From positions 1 through 64,000 of the forward strand of contig JAXLWK010000010.1 in the NCBI GenBank assembly GCA_046328525.1: a DNA stretch of 64,000 bases, read 5' to 3'. This stretch comes from JBDHWG01 sp046328525. GTDB lineage: Bacteria; Chloroflexota; Anaerolineae; Epilineales; JAHCIE01. The notes below the pieces were generated by a model. That model saw only the letters and a program-made list of their open reading frames with translations, did no database searches and was not told the DNA's origin. A program made the position numbers and the translations under genes. This document shows positions 53,797 to 62,273 of this stretch, piece after piece (the first letter of the stretch is position 1; every line of letters starts with the position of its first letter).

Positions 53797-55143
53797 ATGG
53801 ATACACTTACCGTCCAGCTCACGGCCATGGCCCACGGCGGCGCTGCCCTGGGGCGCGCCGCCGACAAGACCATCTTCGTTCCCTATGCCCTGCCCGGCGA
53901 GCGCGTCGAGGCGCGCATCACCGACGACCACGGGCGTTGGGCCAACGCCGAGCTGGTGCGCATCCTCACCCCGTCCCCCGACCGCGTCGCGCCGCCTTGC
54001 CCGCACTTCGGCTCCGGCGACGCGGCGGCGCGCGGCGCGCCCGACCCGGACCCGGCGCTTGCCAAGGGTTGCGGCGGCTGCCAGTGGCAGCACATCGCCT
54101 ACCCGGCTCAGCTCCGCCTCAAGCAGGCCATTGTCAAGGACCAGTTCGCCCGCGTTGGCAAGCTGCCCGACGTGGAGGTGCGGCGGAGCATTGGCATGGA
54201 CGAGCCGTGGGCCTACCGCAACCACGTCCAGATGCGCCTGGCCGACGATGGGCGGTTGGGCTTTCGCGCCCTGGGGGAGCACACCGTCATCCCCATTGAG
54301 CAGTGCTACATCATGGCGCCGGACGTGCGCGGCCTGTGGCAGAGCCTCGAGCTCGACTTGCCGGAGTTGCGCCAGGCCATCCTCCGCGCCGACATGGGCG
54401 TGGACGACCGTCTCGTGCTGCTGACGACGGACTTCGACGAGCTGCCCGAGCTGGAGGTGGACTTTCCAGTCTCCATCAACCTGGAATTGCGCGACGGGCA
54501 GGTCGTCAACCTGGTGGGCGCGCCCTGGCTCATGGCCCACATCGCCGGCCGCGACTACCGCGTCTCCGCCGACGCCTTCTTCCAGGTGAACACGGCGATG
54601 GCCGAGACCCTGGTGCGGTTGGTGCGCGAGGCGCTGCGGCCCCGCGCCGACTATACCCTGCTCGATCTGTACGCCGGCGTCGGCCTCTTCGGGCTGGCCC
54701 TGGCCGACGAGGCGGGCCAGGTGGTCGCGGTCGAAGAGAGCCAGGCCGCCGTCGCCGACTGGCGCGTCAACGCCGCCGACCTGGACAACGTCAGGCTGCA
54801 CGAGGGCCGCGTCGAGGACGTTCTGCCCGGGTTGGCGCGCGCGTTCGACCTGGCCGTCCTCGACCCGCCGCGCGCCGGCGTCGAGCGCCGCGCCCTGGAT
54901 GCGCTGGCCGCCCGCCAGCCGCGCCGCATCGCCTACGTGAGCTGCGACCCGGCGACACTGGCGCGAGACGCGCGGGCGCTCGTCGAACGCGGCTACCGCA
55001 TCCAGTATGTTCAGCCGGTGGACATGTTCCCGCAGACGTGGCACATCGAGTGCGTGGCGCTCTTCACGCGGGAGGAACGGCAGAATGAAACTCGAAGCAG
55101 CCCTCCGCCAGCAGCTCGCGGCGGCCGGCGACGGCCGCGTTGA
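53797..55143 (+). CDS. RNA (uracil-5-)-methyltransferase, RlmD/RumA type
   Basis: A 448-residue enzyme with an N-terminal TRAM domain (about 1-55), the Fe-S motif CPHFG..CGGCQWQHI (about 68-102) and a SAM-binding C-terminal half: LLDLYAGVGLFGLALADE and the catalytic VSCDPATLARD. It methylates uridine C5 in rRNA or tRNA. No ribosome site precedes the ATG at 53797; the palindrome at 53755-53783 fills that place, so translation may depend on read-through from gdhA or be weak. The next gene starts inside its end. Confidence 0.88.
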   Translation: MDTLTVQLTAMAHGGAALGRAADKTIFVPYALPGERVEARITDDHGRWANAELVRILTPSPDRVAPPCPHFGSGDAAARGAPDPDPALAKGCGGCQWQHIAYPAQLRLKQAIVKDQFARVGKLPDVEVRRSIGMDEPWAYRNHVQMRLADDGRLGFRALGEHTVIPIEQCYIMAPDVRGLWQSLELDLPELRQAILRADMGVDDRLVLLTTDFDELPELEVDFPVSINLELRDGQVVNLVGAPWLMAHIAGRDYRVSADAFFQVNTAMAETLVRLVREALRPRADYTLLDLYAGVGLFGLALADEAGQVVAVEESQAAVADWRVNAADLDNVRLHEGRVEDVLPGLARAFDLAVLDPPRAGVERRALDALAARQPRRIAYVSCDPATLARDARALVERGYRIQYVQPVDMFPQTWHIECVALFTREERQNETRSSPPPAARGGRRRPR

Positions 55144-55339
55144 TCTGATCATTCGGACGACGGCGGCGCCCGGCGACCACGTGGCCGCGTGCGAGGCGCG
55201 GGGCATGACGGTGCGCCACGTCTACAAGCTGCTGCCGGGGATGGCGGTGACAGCGCCGGCCTCGGCGGCCCTGGCCCTGGAGGACGAAGCGTGGGTCGCG
55301 CGCATCGAGCCGGACAGCGCGGTGCATACGTTGTCTTGA
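55085..55339 (+). CDS. small subtilisin-propeptide-like protein
   Basis: An 84-residue protein. It overlaps the last 59 bases of the methyltransferase gene in another frame, with GGAGGAAC before its ATG. Its sequence VDLIIRTTAAPGDHVAACEARG..LEDEAWVARIEPDSAVHTLS resembles, including the final VHTL, the N-terminal propeptide of the subtilase that begins at 55505 (VIVRYRS..NVALVWADLPVHTLLDTS). It may be a stand-alone inhibitor/chaperone of I9 type, or the remnant of a second protease gene. Both are plausible. Confidence 0.65.
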   Translation: MKLEAALRQQLAAAGDGRVDLIIRTTAAPGDHVAACEARGMTVRHVYKLLPGMAVTAPASAALALEDEAWVARIEPDSAVHTLS

Positions 55340-55402
55340 CCGCGGTCTCGTCGTAGCGGCTGATGAACCGTACCTCATTGTTGCCGCATTCCGCTCGCGG
55401 CA

Positions 55403-55431
55403 GTAGGGGCAGGTTTAAAACCTGCCCCTAC
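55403..55431. repeat. family B palindrome
   Basis: The same 29-base element with one changed centre (TTTAAAA). The flank CTCCACCGCCAGCA follows, as at 50880. Confidence 0.85.
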
Positions 55432-55504
55432 TCCACCGCCAGCACCGCTATGAAGCCCCGGCCGGCGACTGAAGTCGCACCTACACACATGGCGAGGAGT
55501 GACT

Positions 55505-56800
55505 ATGGACCCTGACAAGCTGCACCCGACGCTACGCACAATGGTCGAAGCCGACATGGGGACGAAGAGCATCCAGGAGATGGCGCAGGAGCCGAAGGAG
55601 TACCCCGTCATCGTGCGCTACCGCTCAGCCGTCAGCCGCGGCATGACGGCGAACGTGCAGGGGCCGGTGACCCAGACGTTCGACCTCATCAACGCGGCCT
55701 CGATGACGGTGAGCATCGTGGAGCTGAACGACATCACCGAGGACCCCAACGTTGCCCTGGTCTGGGCCGACCTGCCGGTGCACACGCTGCTGGACACATC
55801 AGTGCCCATCATCCGCGCGCCCGAAGTCTGGTCGGCCGGCTTCACGGGCCGCGGCGTGACCATCGCCATCGTTGACACCGGCGTGGACGCCGAGCACCCC
55901 GACCTCGTCGGCCGCGTCGCCGAGTTCAAGGACTTCACCGGCCAGGGCAATAGTGACGGCAACGGCCACGGCACGCACGTCGCCAGCATCGCCGCTGGCA
56001 GCGGCGCCGCGTCCGACGGTAAGTATCGCGGCGTCGCCCCCGACGCCACCATCATCGCCGCCCGCGTCCTGGATAGCAGCGGCAGCGGCAGCCAGAGCAA
56101 CGTCATGGCCGGTATCGAGTGGGCCGTCGAGCGCGGGGCGCGGGTCATCAACATGTCCCTGGGCGGCCCGCCCGAGCCGAGCGACGGAACCGACGCCCTG
56201 TCGGCCCAGGTGGACGCGGCCGTCCGCGCCGGCGTCGTGTGCTGCGTCGCGGCGGGCAACTCCGGGCGCAACGGCGCGAAGACGGTCGGATCGCCGGGCG
56301 GCTCGCGGGAAGCCATCACCATCGGCGCGACGGTCAGCGACCCGGCGAATGCCTGGGACGACGAGGCCGACTTCTCCTCGCGCGGGCCGACGGCGGACGG
56401 CCGCGTCAAGCCGGATGTGAGCCTGCCGGGCTACAAGATCACGGCGGCGCGCGGCAAAGGCACGAGCATGGGCACGCCGGTAGACGACCACTACACGACG
56501 GCGTCCGGCACGAGCATGGCGACGCCCCACGCCACGGGCGCGGTCGCGCTTCTGCTCCAATCCGAGCCGACCCTGACTCCCGCCCAGGTGAAGGAGCGCA
56601 TGATGCGGGCGGGCCGCAGCATGGGGTTGGACCCGAACACCCAGGGGACAGGGCGCGTGGACGTGCGCGCCTTCTTCCGCGGCCAGGCCGGGGAGCCGTT
56701 GCCGGGCAAGGATACACCGCCGCCGACACCGCCCCCGCCGGGGCCGACGCCGCCGAGCGGCTGTCTGCCGGTGTTCCTGGTGTCCCTGCTGGGGCGGTAG
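55505..56800 (+). CDS. subtilisin-like protease without signal peptide
   Basis: A 431-residue S8 protease with no N-terminal hydrophobic segment, so probably intracellular. Residues 1-105 are a propeptide-like region; the catalytic triad is D124 (IAIVDTGVD), H155 (GHGTHVA) and S337 (SGTSMATPHATG). The last 30 residues are Pro-rich (PPPTPPPPGPTPP) and end in a short hydrophobic stretch. AGGAG lies before the ATG at 55505. The small propeptide-like gene is directly upstream. Confidence 0.9.
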   Translation: MDPDKLHPTLRTMVEADMGTKSIQEMAQEPKEYPVIVRYRSAVSRGMTANVQGPVTQTFDLINAASMTVSIVELNDITEDPNVALVWADLPVHTLLDTSVPIIRAPEVWSAGFTGRGVTIAIVDTGVDAEHPDLVGRVAEFKDFTGQGNSDGNGHGTHVASIAAGSGAASDGKYRGVAPDATIIAARVLDSSGSGSQSNVMAGIEWAVERGARVINMSLGGPPEPSDGTDALSAQVDAAVRAGVVCCVAAGNSGRNGAKTVGSPGGSREAITIGATVSDPANAWDDEADFSSRGPTADGRVKPDVSLPGYKITAARGKGTSMGTPVDDHYTTASGTSMATPHATGAVALLLQSEPTLTPAQVKERMMRAGRSMGLDPNTQGTGRVDVRAFFRGQAGEPLPGKDTPPPTPPPPGPTPPSGCLPVFLVSLLGR

Positions 56801-56856
56801 ACAACATCTCTGAATAGGCCGCTCGCAAAGTCGGGCGGCCCCAGGCCAGATCGCCA

Positions 56857-56891
56857 CATGAAGCATTCCGGCAGCGCCGGAGTGCTTCATG
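56857..56891. terminator. terminator hairpin after the subtilase
   Basis: A 16-pair stem (CATGAAGCATTCCGGC, with one G-T pair) and a three-base loop, followed by TCATTTT. Confidence 0.8.
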
Positions 56892-56901
56892 TCATTTTGG
56901 A

Positions 56902-56929
56902 GTAGAGACGCGCCAGGGCGCGTCTCTAC
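56902..56929. repeat. GTAGAGACGCGC palindrome
   Basis: A perfect 12-base-pair inverted repeat around CAGG, in the gap before the KimA-like gene. It is a kind of palindrome I recall as dispersed in several phyla; I see one copy here. Confidence 0.7.
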
Positions 56930-57041
56930 CACTGCCTCTGGGAGGCGCTGCGCGATCGAACCTCGAAACGCGTGTCGGTTTAGTGTTGGCTAAATGTCGG
57001 GCGACAGGTGGCCGCCTGTGGGCTGATGCGGTGCGTCATCA

Positions 57042-57070
57042 GCGACAACGGACCGCTTCAGGACTATACT
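57042..57070 (+). promoter_or_regulatory. promoter of the first KimA-like module
   Basis: GCGACA (57042-57047), 17 bases, TATACT (57065-57070). Small hairpins (57004-57019 and 57022-57043) lie just upstream and partly overlap the -35 box. Confidence 0.45.
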
Positions 57071-57101
57071 GGGACCAGCCAATCCTGATCATGGAGGTTC
57101 T

Positions 57102-59123
57102 ATGGCTGTTTCGGATCTACGCCGCTGGGTCTTTGGCCGTGAGATAGCTACGGTCGAAGCTCCGCACCAGGCCATCAGCAAAGTCGTCGGCCTGGCCGTC
57201 TTCGCCTCGGACTCGCTCTCCTCCGTCGCCTACGCCGGCGGCGAAATCCTGCTCGTCCTGGCTGTTCTCGGCTCAGCCAACTACTGGCTGGCCGTCCCCA
57301 TCACCGTCGCAATCTGTGTGCTCCTCATCATCTTGACCTTCTCCTATCGGCAGACGATCTTTGCCTACCCGGGCGGTGGCGGGGCGTACATCGTCGCCCG
57401 CGACAACCTGGGCGAAGCGCCGGCCCAGGCCGCCGGCGCCGCCCTCCTCACCGACTATGTTCTCACCGTTGCCGTCAGCATCGCCTCGGCGGTGGACCAG
57501 ATAGCCAGCGCGTTCCCGGTCTTGTTCGACTACAAGGTCGAGTTATCCCTGCTGCTCATCCTGCTGATGGCGCTCATCAACCTGCGCGGTGTCAAGGAGT
57601 CGGGGCGAGTTTTTGCAACCCCGACGTACTTCTTTGTCGCCATGATGCTCATCATGATCGGCGTCGGCTTCTGGCAGGCGTTCAGCGGCACCCTCGGCAC
57701 CGTCAAGTTCGTCTCGGGCGTCGAGACACCGTATGCCGCCTCATTGACCGGCTTCGCGTTCTTCTTCCTGCTGCTGCGCGCCTTCAGCTCGGGCACGACC
57801 GCGCTCACCGGCGTCGAGGCCATCTCCAACGGCATCACGGCGTTCAAGGAGCCGCGCTCCCGCAACGCCGCCACCACCTTGCTCTGGGACGCCGCGCTGC
57901 TCATGATCATGTTCCTGGGCCTGGGCATCCTGGGCTACCTGGTCAACGCGCGGCCCTCGGAAGAAGAAGTGCTGATCTCCCAGGTGGCGCGCACCATCTA
58001 CGGCCAGGGCTGGATGCAGCTGCTGACGCTCGGCTCGGCGACGGTCATCCTCATCATGGCCGCCAACACGAGCTTCGCCGACTTCCCGCGCCTGGCGGCG
58101 CTGCACGCCGGCGACGGCTTCCTGCCCAAGTGGTTCACGTTCCGCGGCAGCCGCCTCGTCTTCAGCTGGGGCGTGATTGTCCTGGCGGCGCTGGCGACCG
58201 TCCTCGTGCTGCTGTTCGAGGGCAGCGTCAGCCGCCTCATCCCGCTGTACGCCATCGGCGTGTTCCTGAGCTTCACCCTCTCCCAAAGCGGCATGGTCGT
58301 CCGCTGGCAGAAGATCGGCCAGATGATGAAGGCCGGCACGCTGCGGCCCGGCGATGAGTTCGCCACCTTGGGCAGCATCCTGCGCTTTGACTCTCACTGG
58401 CGCTGGAAGCAGGCGCTCAACGCCGTCGGCGCGGTCGTCACGTTCGTGGTCGTGATCGTGTTCCTGGTCACCAAGTTTACCCAGGGCGCGTGGATCACCG
58501 CCATCCTGATCCCCTCGCTGCTGTGGCTGTTCTTCCGCATTCACCACCACTACCAGGAAGTGCGCCGCGTGATGAGCACCACCGGCGAGCACATCCCCTA
58601 CACGCCGCGCCCCGTGCGCGCCGTCGTTCTTGTCGGCGACGTGCACCGCGAGACCCTGCGCCTGGTCGAGTTCGCCAACTCCCTCGGCATTCCGTGGGAG
58701 GGCGTCCACGTCGCCATCGAGGAGGAGAAGATCGAGGTGATCCGGGACAAGTGGCGCGAGCGGGTCAGCGTCGGCGATCTGGTCGTCCTGTCCTCGCCCT
58801 ACCGCAGCCTGAGCCGCCCAATCCGCGAGTATGTGCTGGACTTGCTGGAACAGGAGCCGGACGGCTATGTCCAGGTTATCGTGGGCCAGCTCCAGACCGG
58901 CAACCCGTGGACGCAGCTCCTGCACCAGAACGCCCACTTCATCGAGCAGCTCGCCCTCCAGGACCTCGACCGCGTGGTCACTACCGTCCTGCCCATCCAG
59001 CTCTACGGGTCGAATCGGGGCCGGGGGCGGTCGGGCGCTGGCAAAGCCGCGCCGGGCGGGGCATCGTCGGGCAAGGCGGGGGGTGAGGGCAAGCCGCCGT
59101 CCCTGACACCGCCGTCCGAGTAG
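57102..59123 (+). CDS. KimA-like APC-superfamily potassium importer, copy 1
   Basis: A 673-residue membrane protein. The 12-helix transporter core (about 25-500) matches B. subtilis KimA (YdaO) by memory: SSVAYAGGEILLVLA, SYRQTIFAYPGGGGAYIV, NLGEAPAQAAGAALLTDYVLTVAVSI, SSGTTALTGVEAISNGI. A cytoplasmic universal-stress-like domain follows (about 510-650). KimA takes up K+ with H+ and is controlled by cyclic di-AMP in Bacillus. GGAGG precedes the ATG at 57102. Its closest relative is copy 2, and DNA identity is nearly complete over the first 150 bases. Confidence 0.85.
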   Translation: MAVSDLRRWVFGREIATVEAPHQAISKVVGLAVFASDSLSSVAYAGGEILLVLAVLGSANYWLAVPITVAICVLLIILTFSYRQTIFAYPGGGGAYIVARDNLGEAPAQAAGAALLTDYVLTVAVSIASAVDQIASAFPVLFDYKVELSLLLILLMALINLRGVKESGRVFATPTYFFVAMMLIMIGVGFWQAFSGTLGTVKFVSGVETPYAASLTGFAFFFLLLRAFSSGTTALTGVEAISNGITAFKEPRSRNAATTLLWDAALLMIMFLGLGILGYLVNARPSEEEVLISQVARTIYGQGWMQLLTLGSATVILIMAANTSFADFPRLAALHAGDGFLPKWFTFRGSRLVFSWGVIVLAALATVLVLLFEGSVSRLIPLYAIGVFLSFTLSQSGMVVRWQKIGQMMKAGTLRPGDEFATLGSILRFDSHWRWKQALNAVGAVVTFVVVIVFLVTKFTQGAWITAILIPSLLWLFFRIHHHYQEVRRVMSTTGEHIPYTPRPVRAVVLVGDVHRETLRLVEFANSLGIPWEGVHVAIEEEKIEVIRDKWRERVSVGDLVVLSSPYRSLSRPIREYVLDLLEQEPDGYVQVIVGQLQTGNPWTQLLHQNAHFIEQLALQDLDRVVTTVLPIQLYGSNRGRGRSGAGKAAPGGASSGKAGGEGKPPSLTPPSE

Positions 59124-59164
59124 CGGTGAGCTGACGCTGAGATCATGCTGCAAGGAGCATAGCC

Positions 59165-59434
59165 ATGTCTTCGGAATTGCTGTCTATTATCATACCCGAC
59201 TTCCTGTTCATCCTGATTGTCGTCGGGTGGGGTATCCTCATCGTCGCCGGCATCGAGCCGGACAAGCCCCTCAGCGGCGGCATCCCCGGCCACGTGGACC
59301 TGTCGCACCTGGAGACCACCAGCTGGAGCCGGGTGGACCGCATAGGCCTGGCCCTGGGGTGGCTCCTCTTTGGCGCGACGGCGCTGTCGCTGCCGCTCAT
59401 CCTCTTCTGGATGTTTACAACCCACGGCCAGTAA
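59165..59434 (+). CDS. small two-helix membrane protein, copy 1
   Basis: An 89-residue protein with two predicted membrane helices (about 9-29 and 62-83) joined by a conserved hydrophilic loop, EPDKPLSGGIPGHVDLSHLE. It starts 41 bases after the KimA-like gene with GGAG upstream. An 85-90% identical protein follows the second KimA-like gene, so the pairing is kept and is likely functional. I do not recognise the family. It could be an accessory subunit of the transporter. Confidence 0.8.
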   Translation: MSSELLSIIIPDFLFILIVVGWGILIVAGIEPDKPLSGGIPGHVDLSHLETTSWSRVDRIGLALGWLLFGATALSLPLILFWMFTTHGQ

Positions 59435-59468
59435 ACCCCCGACGCGCGTCACGAGACGGCGAGACACA

Positions 59469-59506
59469 GGCGGGGTGGGAGGCGCATTCGCGCTTCCCAC
59501 CCCGCC
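59469..59506. terminator. terminator of the first KimA-like module
   Basis: A 17-pair stem (GGCGGGGTGGGAGGCGC, one wobble) with the loop ATTC, 35 bases after the stop of the small membrane protein. Confidence 0.75.
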
Positions 59507-59580
59507 CCTTTGCGTGTCCAGCGCCTGATAAGCTGCGCGCGCCGCGATTTTGCGGTATACTTGCCCTTGACACCGCACAG

Positions 59581-59682
59581 GGTAGCTCTACACGATAGCG
59601 TGGAGACCCCCCTCTGCTCCCCCCGCCGGCGGGGGGATGGGGGGGTGAATTCGGCTCTTCCACGCTAAACTGTGGAGCTACC
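59581..59682. repeat. family C inverted repeat with GC-rich insert
   Basis: Arms 59581-59605 and 59655-59682 (GGTAGCTC..CACGCT core) flank a C/G-rich stretch (CCCCCCGCCGGCGGGGGG). It belongs to the family at 38313-38398. The rest of the gap, 59683-59862, shows no gene; it includes GGCTGAGAGAGGCC, which I could not match to a known riboswitch. Confidence 0.75.
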
Positions 59683-59862
59683 CCGCACAGCGGCGGCGGC
59701 GGCTGAGAGAGGCCCGTTCTATTCAGCCGGGTGACGGTCGTTGGTTCAGGTCTTGCTTTACGGCTGATGTCGGGGTTTGCCACATCCCTGGTGATCCCCT
59801 TGGTAGGCTTGGAGCGGCGGCAGCCAACAAGTCCCCTCCAGGTCATTCTAGCGGAGGTCTTT

Positions 59863-61890
59863 ATGGGGGTTTCGGATCTACGCCGCTGGGTCTTTGGCCG
59901 TGAGATAGCTACGGTCGAAGCTCCGCACCAGGCCATCAGCAAAGTCGTCGGCCTGGCCGTCTTCGCCTCGGACTCGCTCTCCTCGGTCGCCTACGCCGGC
60001 GGCGAAATCTTGCTCGTGCTCGCGATTCTCGGCGCGGCCAACTACTGGCTGGCCGTCCCCATCACCGTCGCCATCTGCGTCCTGCTCATCCTGCTGACTT
60101 TCTCGTATCGGCAGACGATCTTCGCCTATCCGAGCGGCGGCGGGGCGTACATCGTCTCCCGCGACAACCTGGGCGAGACGCCGGCCCAGGTCGCCGGCGC
60201 GGCCTTGCTGACGGACTACGTTCTCACGGTGTCGGTCAGCATCGCCTCGGCGGTGGACCAGATAGCCAGCGCGTTCCCGGTCTTGTTCGACTACAAGGTC
60301 GAGTTATCCCTGCTGCTCATCCTGCTGATGGCGCTCATCAACCTGCGCGGTGTCAAGGAGTCGGGCAACGTCTTCGCCGCGCCGACGTACTTCTTCGTCA
60401 TCATGATGATGATCATGATTGGCGTCGGCTTCTGGCAAGCGTTCAGCGGCACCCTCGGCACCGTCAAGTTCGCGTCCGGTGTCGAGACGCCGACAGCCCT
60501 GACGATGAGCGGCTTCGCGTTCTTCTTCCTGCTGCTGCGCGCCTTCAGCTCGGGCACGACCGCGCTCACCGGCGTCGAGGCCATCTCCAACGGCATCACG
60601 GCGTTCAAGGAGCCGCGCTCCCGCAACGCCGCCACCACCCTGCTCTGGGACGCCACCATCCTGATGATCATGTTCCTGGGCCTGGGCATCCTGGGCTACC
60701 TGGTCAATGCGCGGCCCTCGGAGGCGGAGGTGCTCATCTCCCAGGTGGCGCGCACCATCTACGGGCCAGGCTGGATGCAGCTGCTGACGCTCGGCTCAGC
60801 GACGGTCATCCTCATCATGGCCGCCAACACGAGCTTCGCCGACTTCCCGCGCCTGGCTGCGCTCGTCGCCGGCGACGGCTTCCTGCCCAAGTGGTTCACC
60901 TTCCGCGGCAGCCGCCTCGTCTTCAGCTGGGGCGTCATCATGCTGGCCGGCCTGGCGAGCGTCCTTGTCGTCCTGTTCGCCGGCAGCGTCAGCCGCCTCA
61001 TCCCGCTGTACGCCATCGGCGTGTTCCTGAGCTTCACCCTCTCCCAAAGCGGCATGGTCGTCCGCTGGCGCAAAGTCGGCGAGATGATGAAAGCCGGCAC
61101 CCTGCGGCCCGGCGACGAGGTGCCGACCCTGGGCAGCATCCTGCGCTACGATTCCCACTGGCACTGGAAACAGGCGCTCAACGCCGTCGGCGCGGTCGTC
61201 ACGTTCATCGTCGTCATCGTGTTCCTGGTCACCAAGTTTACCCAGGGGGCATGGATCACCGCTATCCTGATCCCGTCCGTCATCTGGATGTTCTTCCGCA
61301 TCCACCGCCACTACCAGGAAGTGCGCCGCGTTATGAGCACAGCGGGCCAGCACGTCGCCTACGCCCCCCGCCCCATCCAGGCGATTGTCCTGGTGAGCGA
61401 CGTTCACCGCGAGACCCTGCGCCTGGTCGAGTTCGCCAACTCCCTGGGCATCCCCTGGAAAGGCGTCCACGTCGCCATCCAGGAGGAGAAGATCGAGAGC
61501 ATCCGCCAGAAGTGGGCGGAGCGCGTCAATGTCGCCGAGCTGGTAATTGTCGAATCGCCCTACCGCAGCCTCAGCCGCCCGATTCGCGAGTACGTGCTCA
61601 ATCTCCTCAAGGAGACCCCGAACGGCTACGTCCAGGTCATCCTGGGCCAGCTCCAGACCGGCAACCCGTGGAGCCAGGTGCTGCACCAGAACGCCCACTT
61701 CATCGAGCAACTCGCCCTCCAGGACCTCGACCGCGTGGTCACTACCGTCCTGCCCATCCAGCTCCATTCTCTCCTGACGGAAGAGGACATTGCCAACGGC
61801 CAGTCGGGCGTGGCGCCTGGGCCACCTCAGGCGACGGCCGCGCTGCCCGACGAGTCGCGCGCCGCGCCCGGCGACAGAAAGCGAGTGTGA
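59863..61890 (+). CDS. KimA-like APC-superfamily potassium importer, copy 2
   Basis: A 675-residue paralogue of the gene at 57102 with the same parts. The first 115 bases are identical in DNA, including synonymous sites, and long blocks are identical later, while other stretches differ by about 10-15%, the pattern of a recent tandem duplication or gene conversion. The N-terminal 45 residues of the longest reading are not part of the protein; GGAGG lies before the ATG at 59863. The C terminus beyond residue 640 differs from copy 1. Confidence 0.85.
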   Translation: MGVSDLRRWVFGREIATVEAPHQAISKVVGLAVFASDSLSSVAYAGGEILLVLAILGAANYWLAVPITVAICVLLILLTFSYRQTIFAYPSGGGAYIVSRDNLGETPAQVAGAALLTDYVLTVSVSIASAVDQIASAFPVLFDYKVELSLLLILLMALINLRGVKESGNVFAAPTYFFVIMMMIMIGVGFWQAFSGTLGTVKFASGVETPTALTMSGFAFFFLLLRAFSSGTTALTGVEAISNGITAFKEPRSRNAATTLLWDATILMIMFLGLGILGYLVNARPSEAEVLISQVARTIYGPGWMQLLTLGSATVILIMAANTSFADFPRLAALVAGDGFLPKWFTFRGSRLVFSWGVIMLAGLASVLVVLFAGSVSRLIPLYAIGVFLSFTLSQSGMVVRWRKVGEMMKAGTLRPGDEVPTLGSILRYDSHWHWKQALNAVGAVVTFIVVIVFLVTKFTQGAWITAILIPSVIWMFFRIHRHYQEVRRVMSTAGQHVAYAPRPIQAIVLVSDVHRETLRLVEFANSLGIPWKGVHVAIQEEKIESIRQKWAERVNVAELVIVESPYRSLSRPIREYVLNLLKETPNGYVQVILGQLQTGNPWSQVLHQNAHFIEQLALQDLDRVVTTVLPIQLHSLLTEEDIANGQSGVAPGPPQATAALPDESRAAPGDRKRV

Positions 61891-61893
61891 GGC

Positions 61894-62163
61894 ATGTCAC
61901 CTGAGCTTCTCGCTATTGTCATACCCGACTTCCTGTTCATCCTGATTGTCGTCGGGTGGGGCATCCTCATCGTCGCCGGCATCGAGCCGGACAAGCCCCT
62001 CAGCGGCGGCATCCCCGGCCACGTGGACCTGTCGCACCTGGAGACCACCACCTGGAGCACGGTGGACCGCGTAGGCTCCATCCTGGCCTGGCTCCTCTTT
62101 GGCGCGACGGCGCTGTCGCTGCCGCTCATCCTGTTCTGGATCTTCACGACCCACGGCCAATAG
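61894..62163 (+). CDS. small two-helix membrane protein, copy 2
   Basis: An 89-residue paralogue of the gene at 59165 with the same two helices and the identical loop EPDKPLSGGIPGHVDLSHLE. It begins 3 bases after the stop of the second KimA-like gene, so it is translated from the same transcript. Confidence 0.8.
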   Translation: MSPELLAIVIPDFLFILIVVGWGILIVAGIEPDKPLSGGIPGHVDLSHLETTTWSTVDRVGSILAWLLFGATALSLPLILFWIFTTHGQ

Positions 62164-62182
62164 ACATCGCTCCATCAGCACA

Positions 62183-62219
62183 AAGCGTCGGAGGCGGGAT
62201 TATCCCACCTCCGACGCTT
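62183..62219. terminator. terminator of the second KimA-like module
   Basis: AAGCGTCGGAGGCGGGA with its complement; one mismatch in 17 pairs and a short loop. Confidence 0.8.
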
Positions 62220-62241
62220 GATTCAACGCTATTGAGTTGTG

Positions 62242-62270
62242 GTAGGGGCAGGTTTGAAACCTGCCCCTAC
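62242..62270. repeat. family B palindrome
   Basis: A perfect copy, identical to those at 50852 and 53755, between convergent genes. Confidence 0.9.
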
Positions 62271-62273
62271 GAG

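Noticed and set aside
52564..55206. An 880-codon open frame on the minus strand
   Set aside because: Antisense to gdhA and the RNA methyltransferase, both of which have clear motifs and starts.
59683..59862. A cyclic di-AMP (ydaO-type) riboswitch before the KimA-like genes
   Set aside because: I looked for it because KimA is controlled this way in Bacillus, but I could not recognise the conserved core in either leader. A covariance search with the Rfam ydaO-yuaA model would decide.
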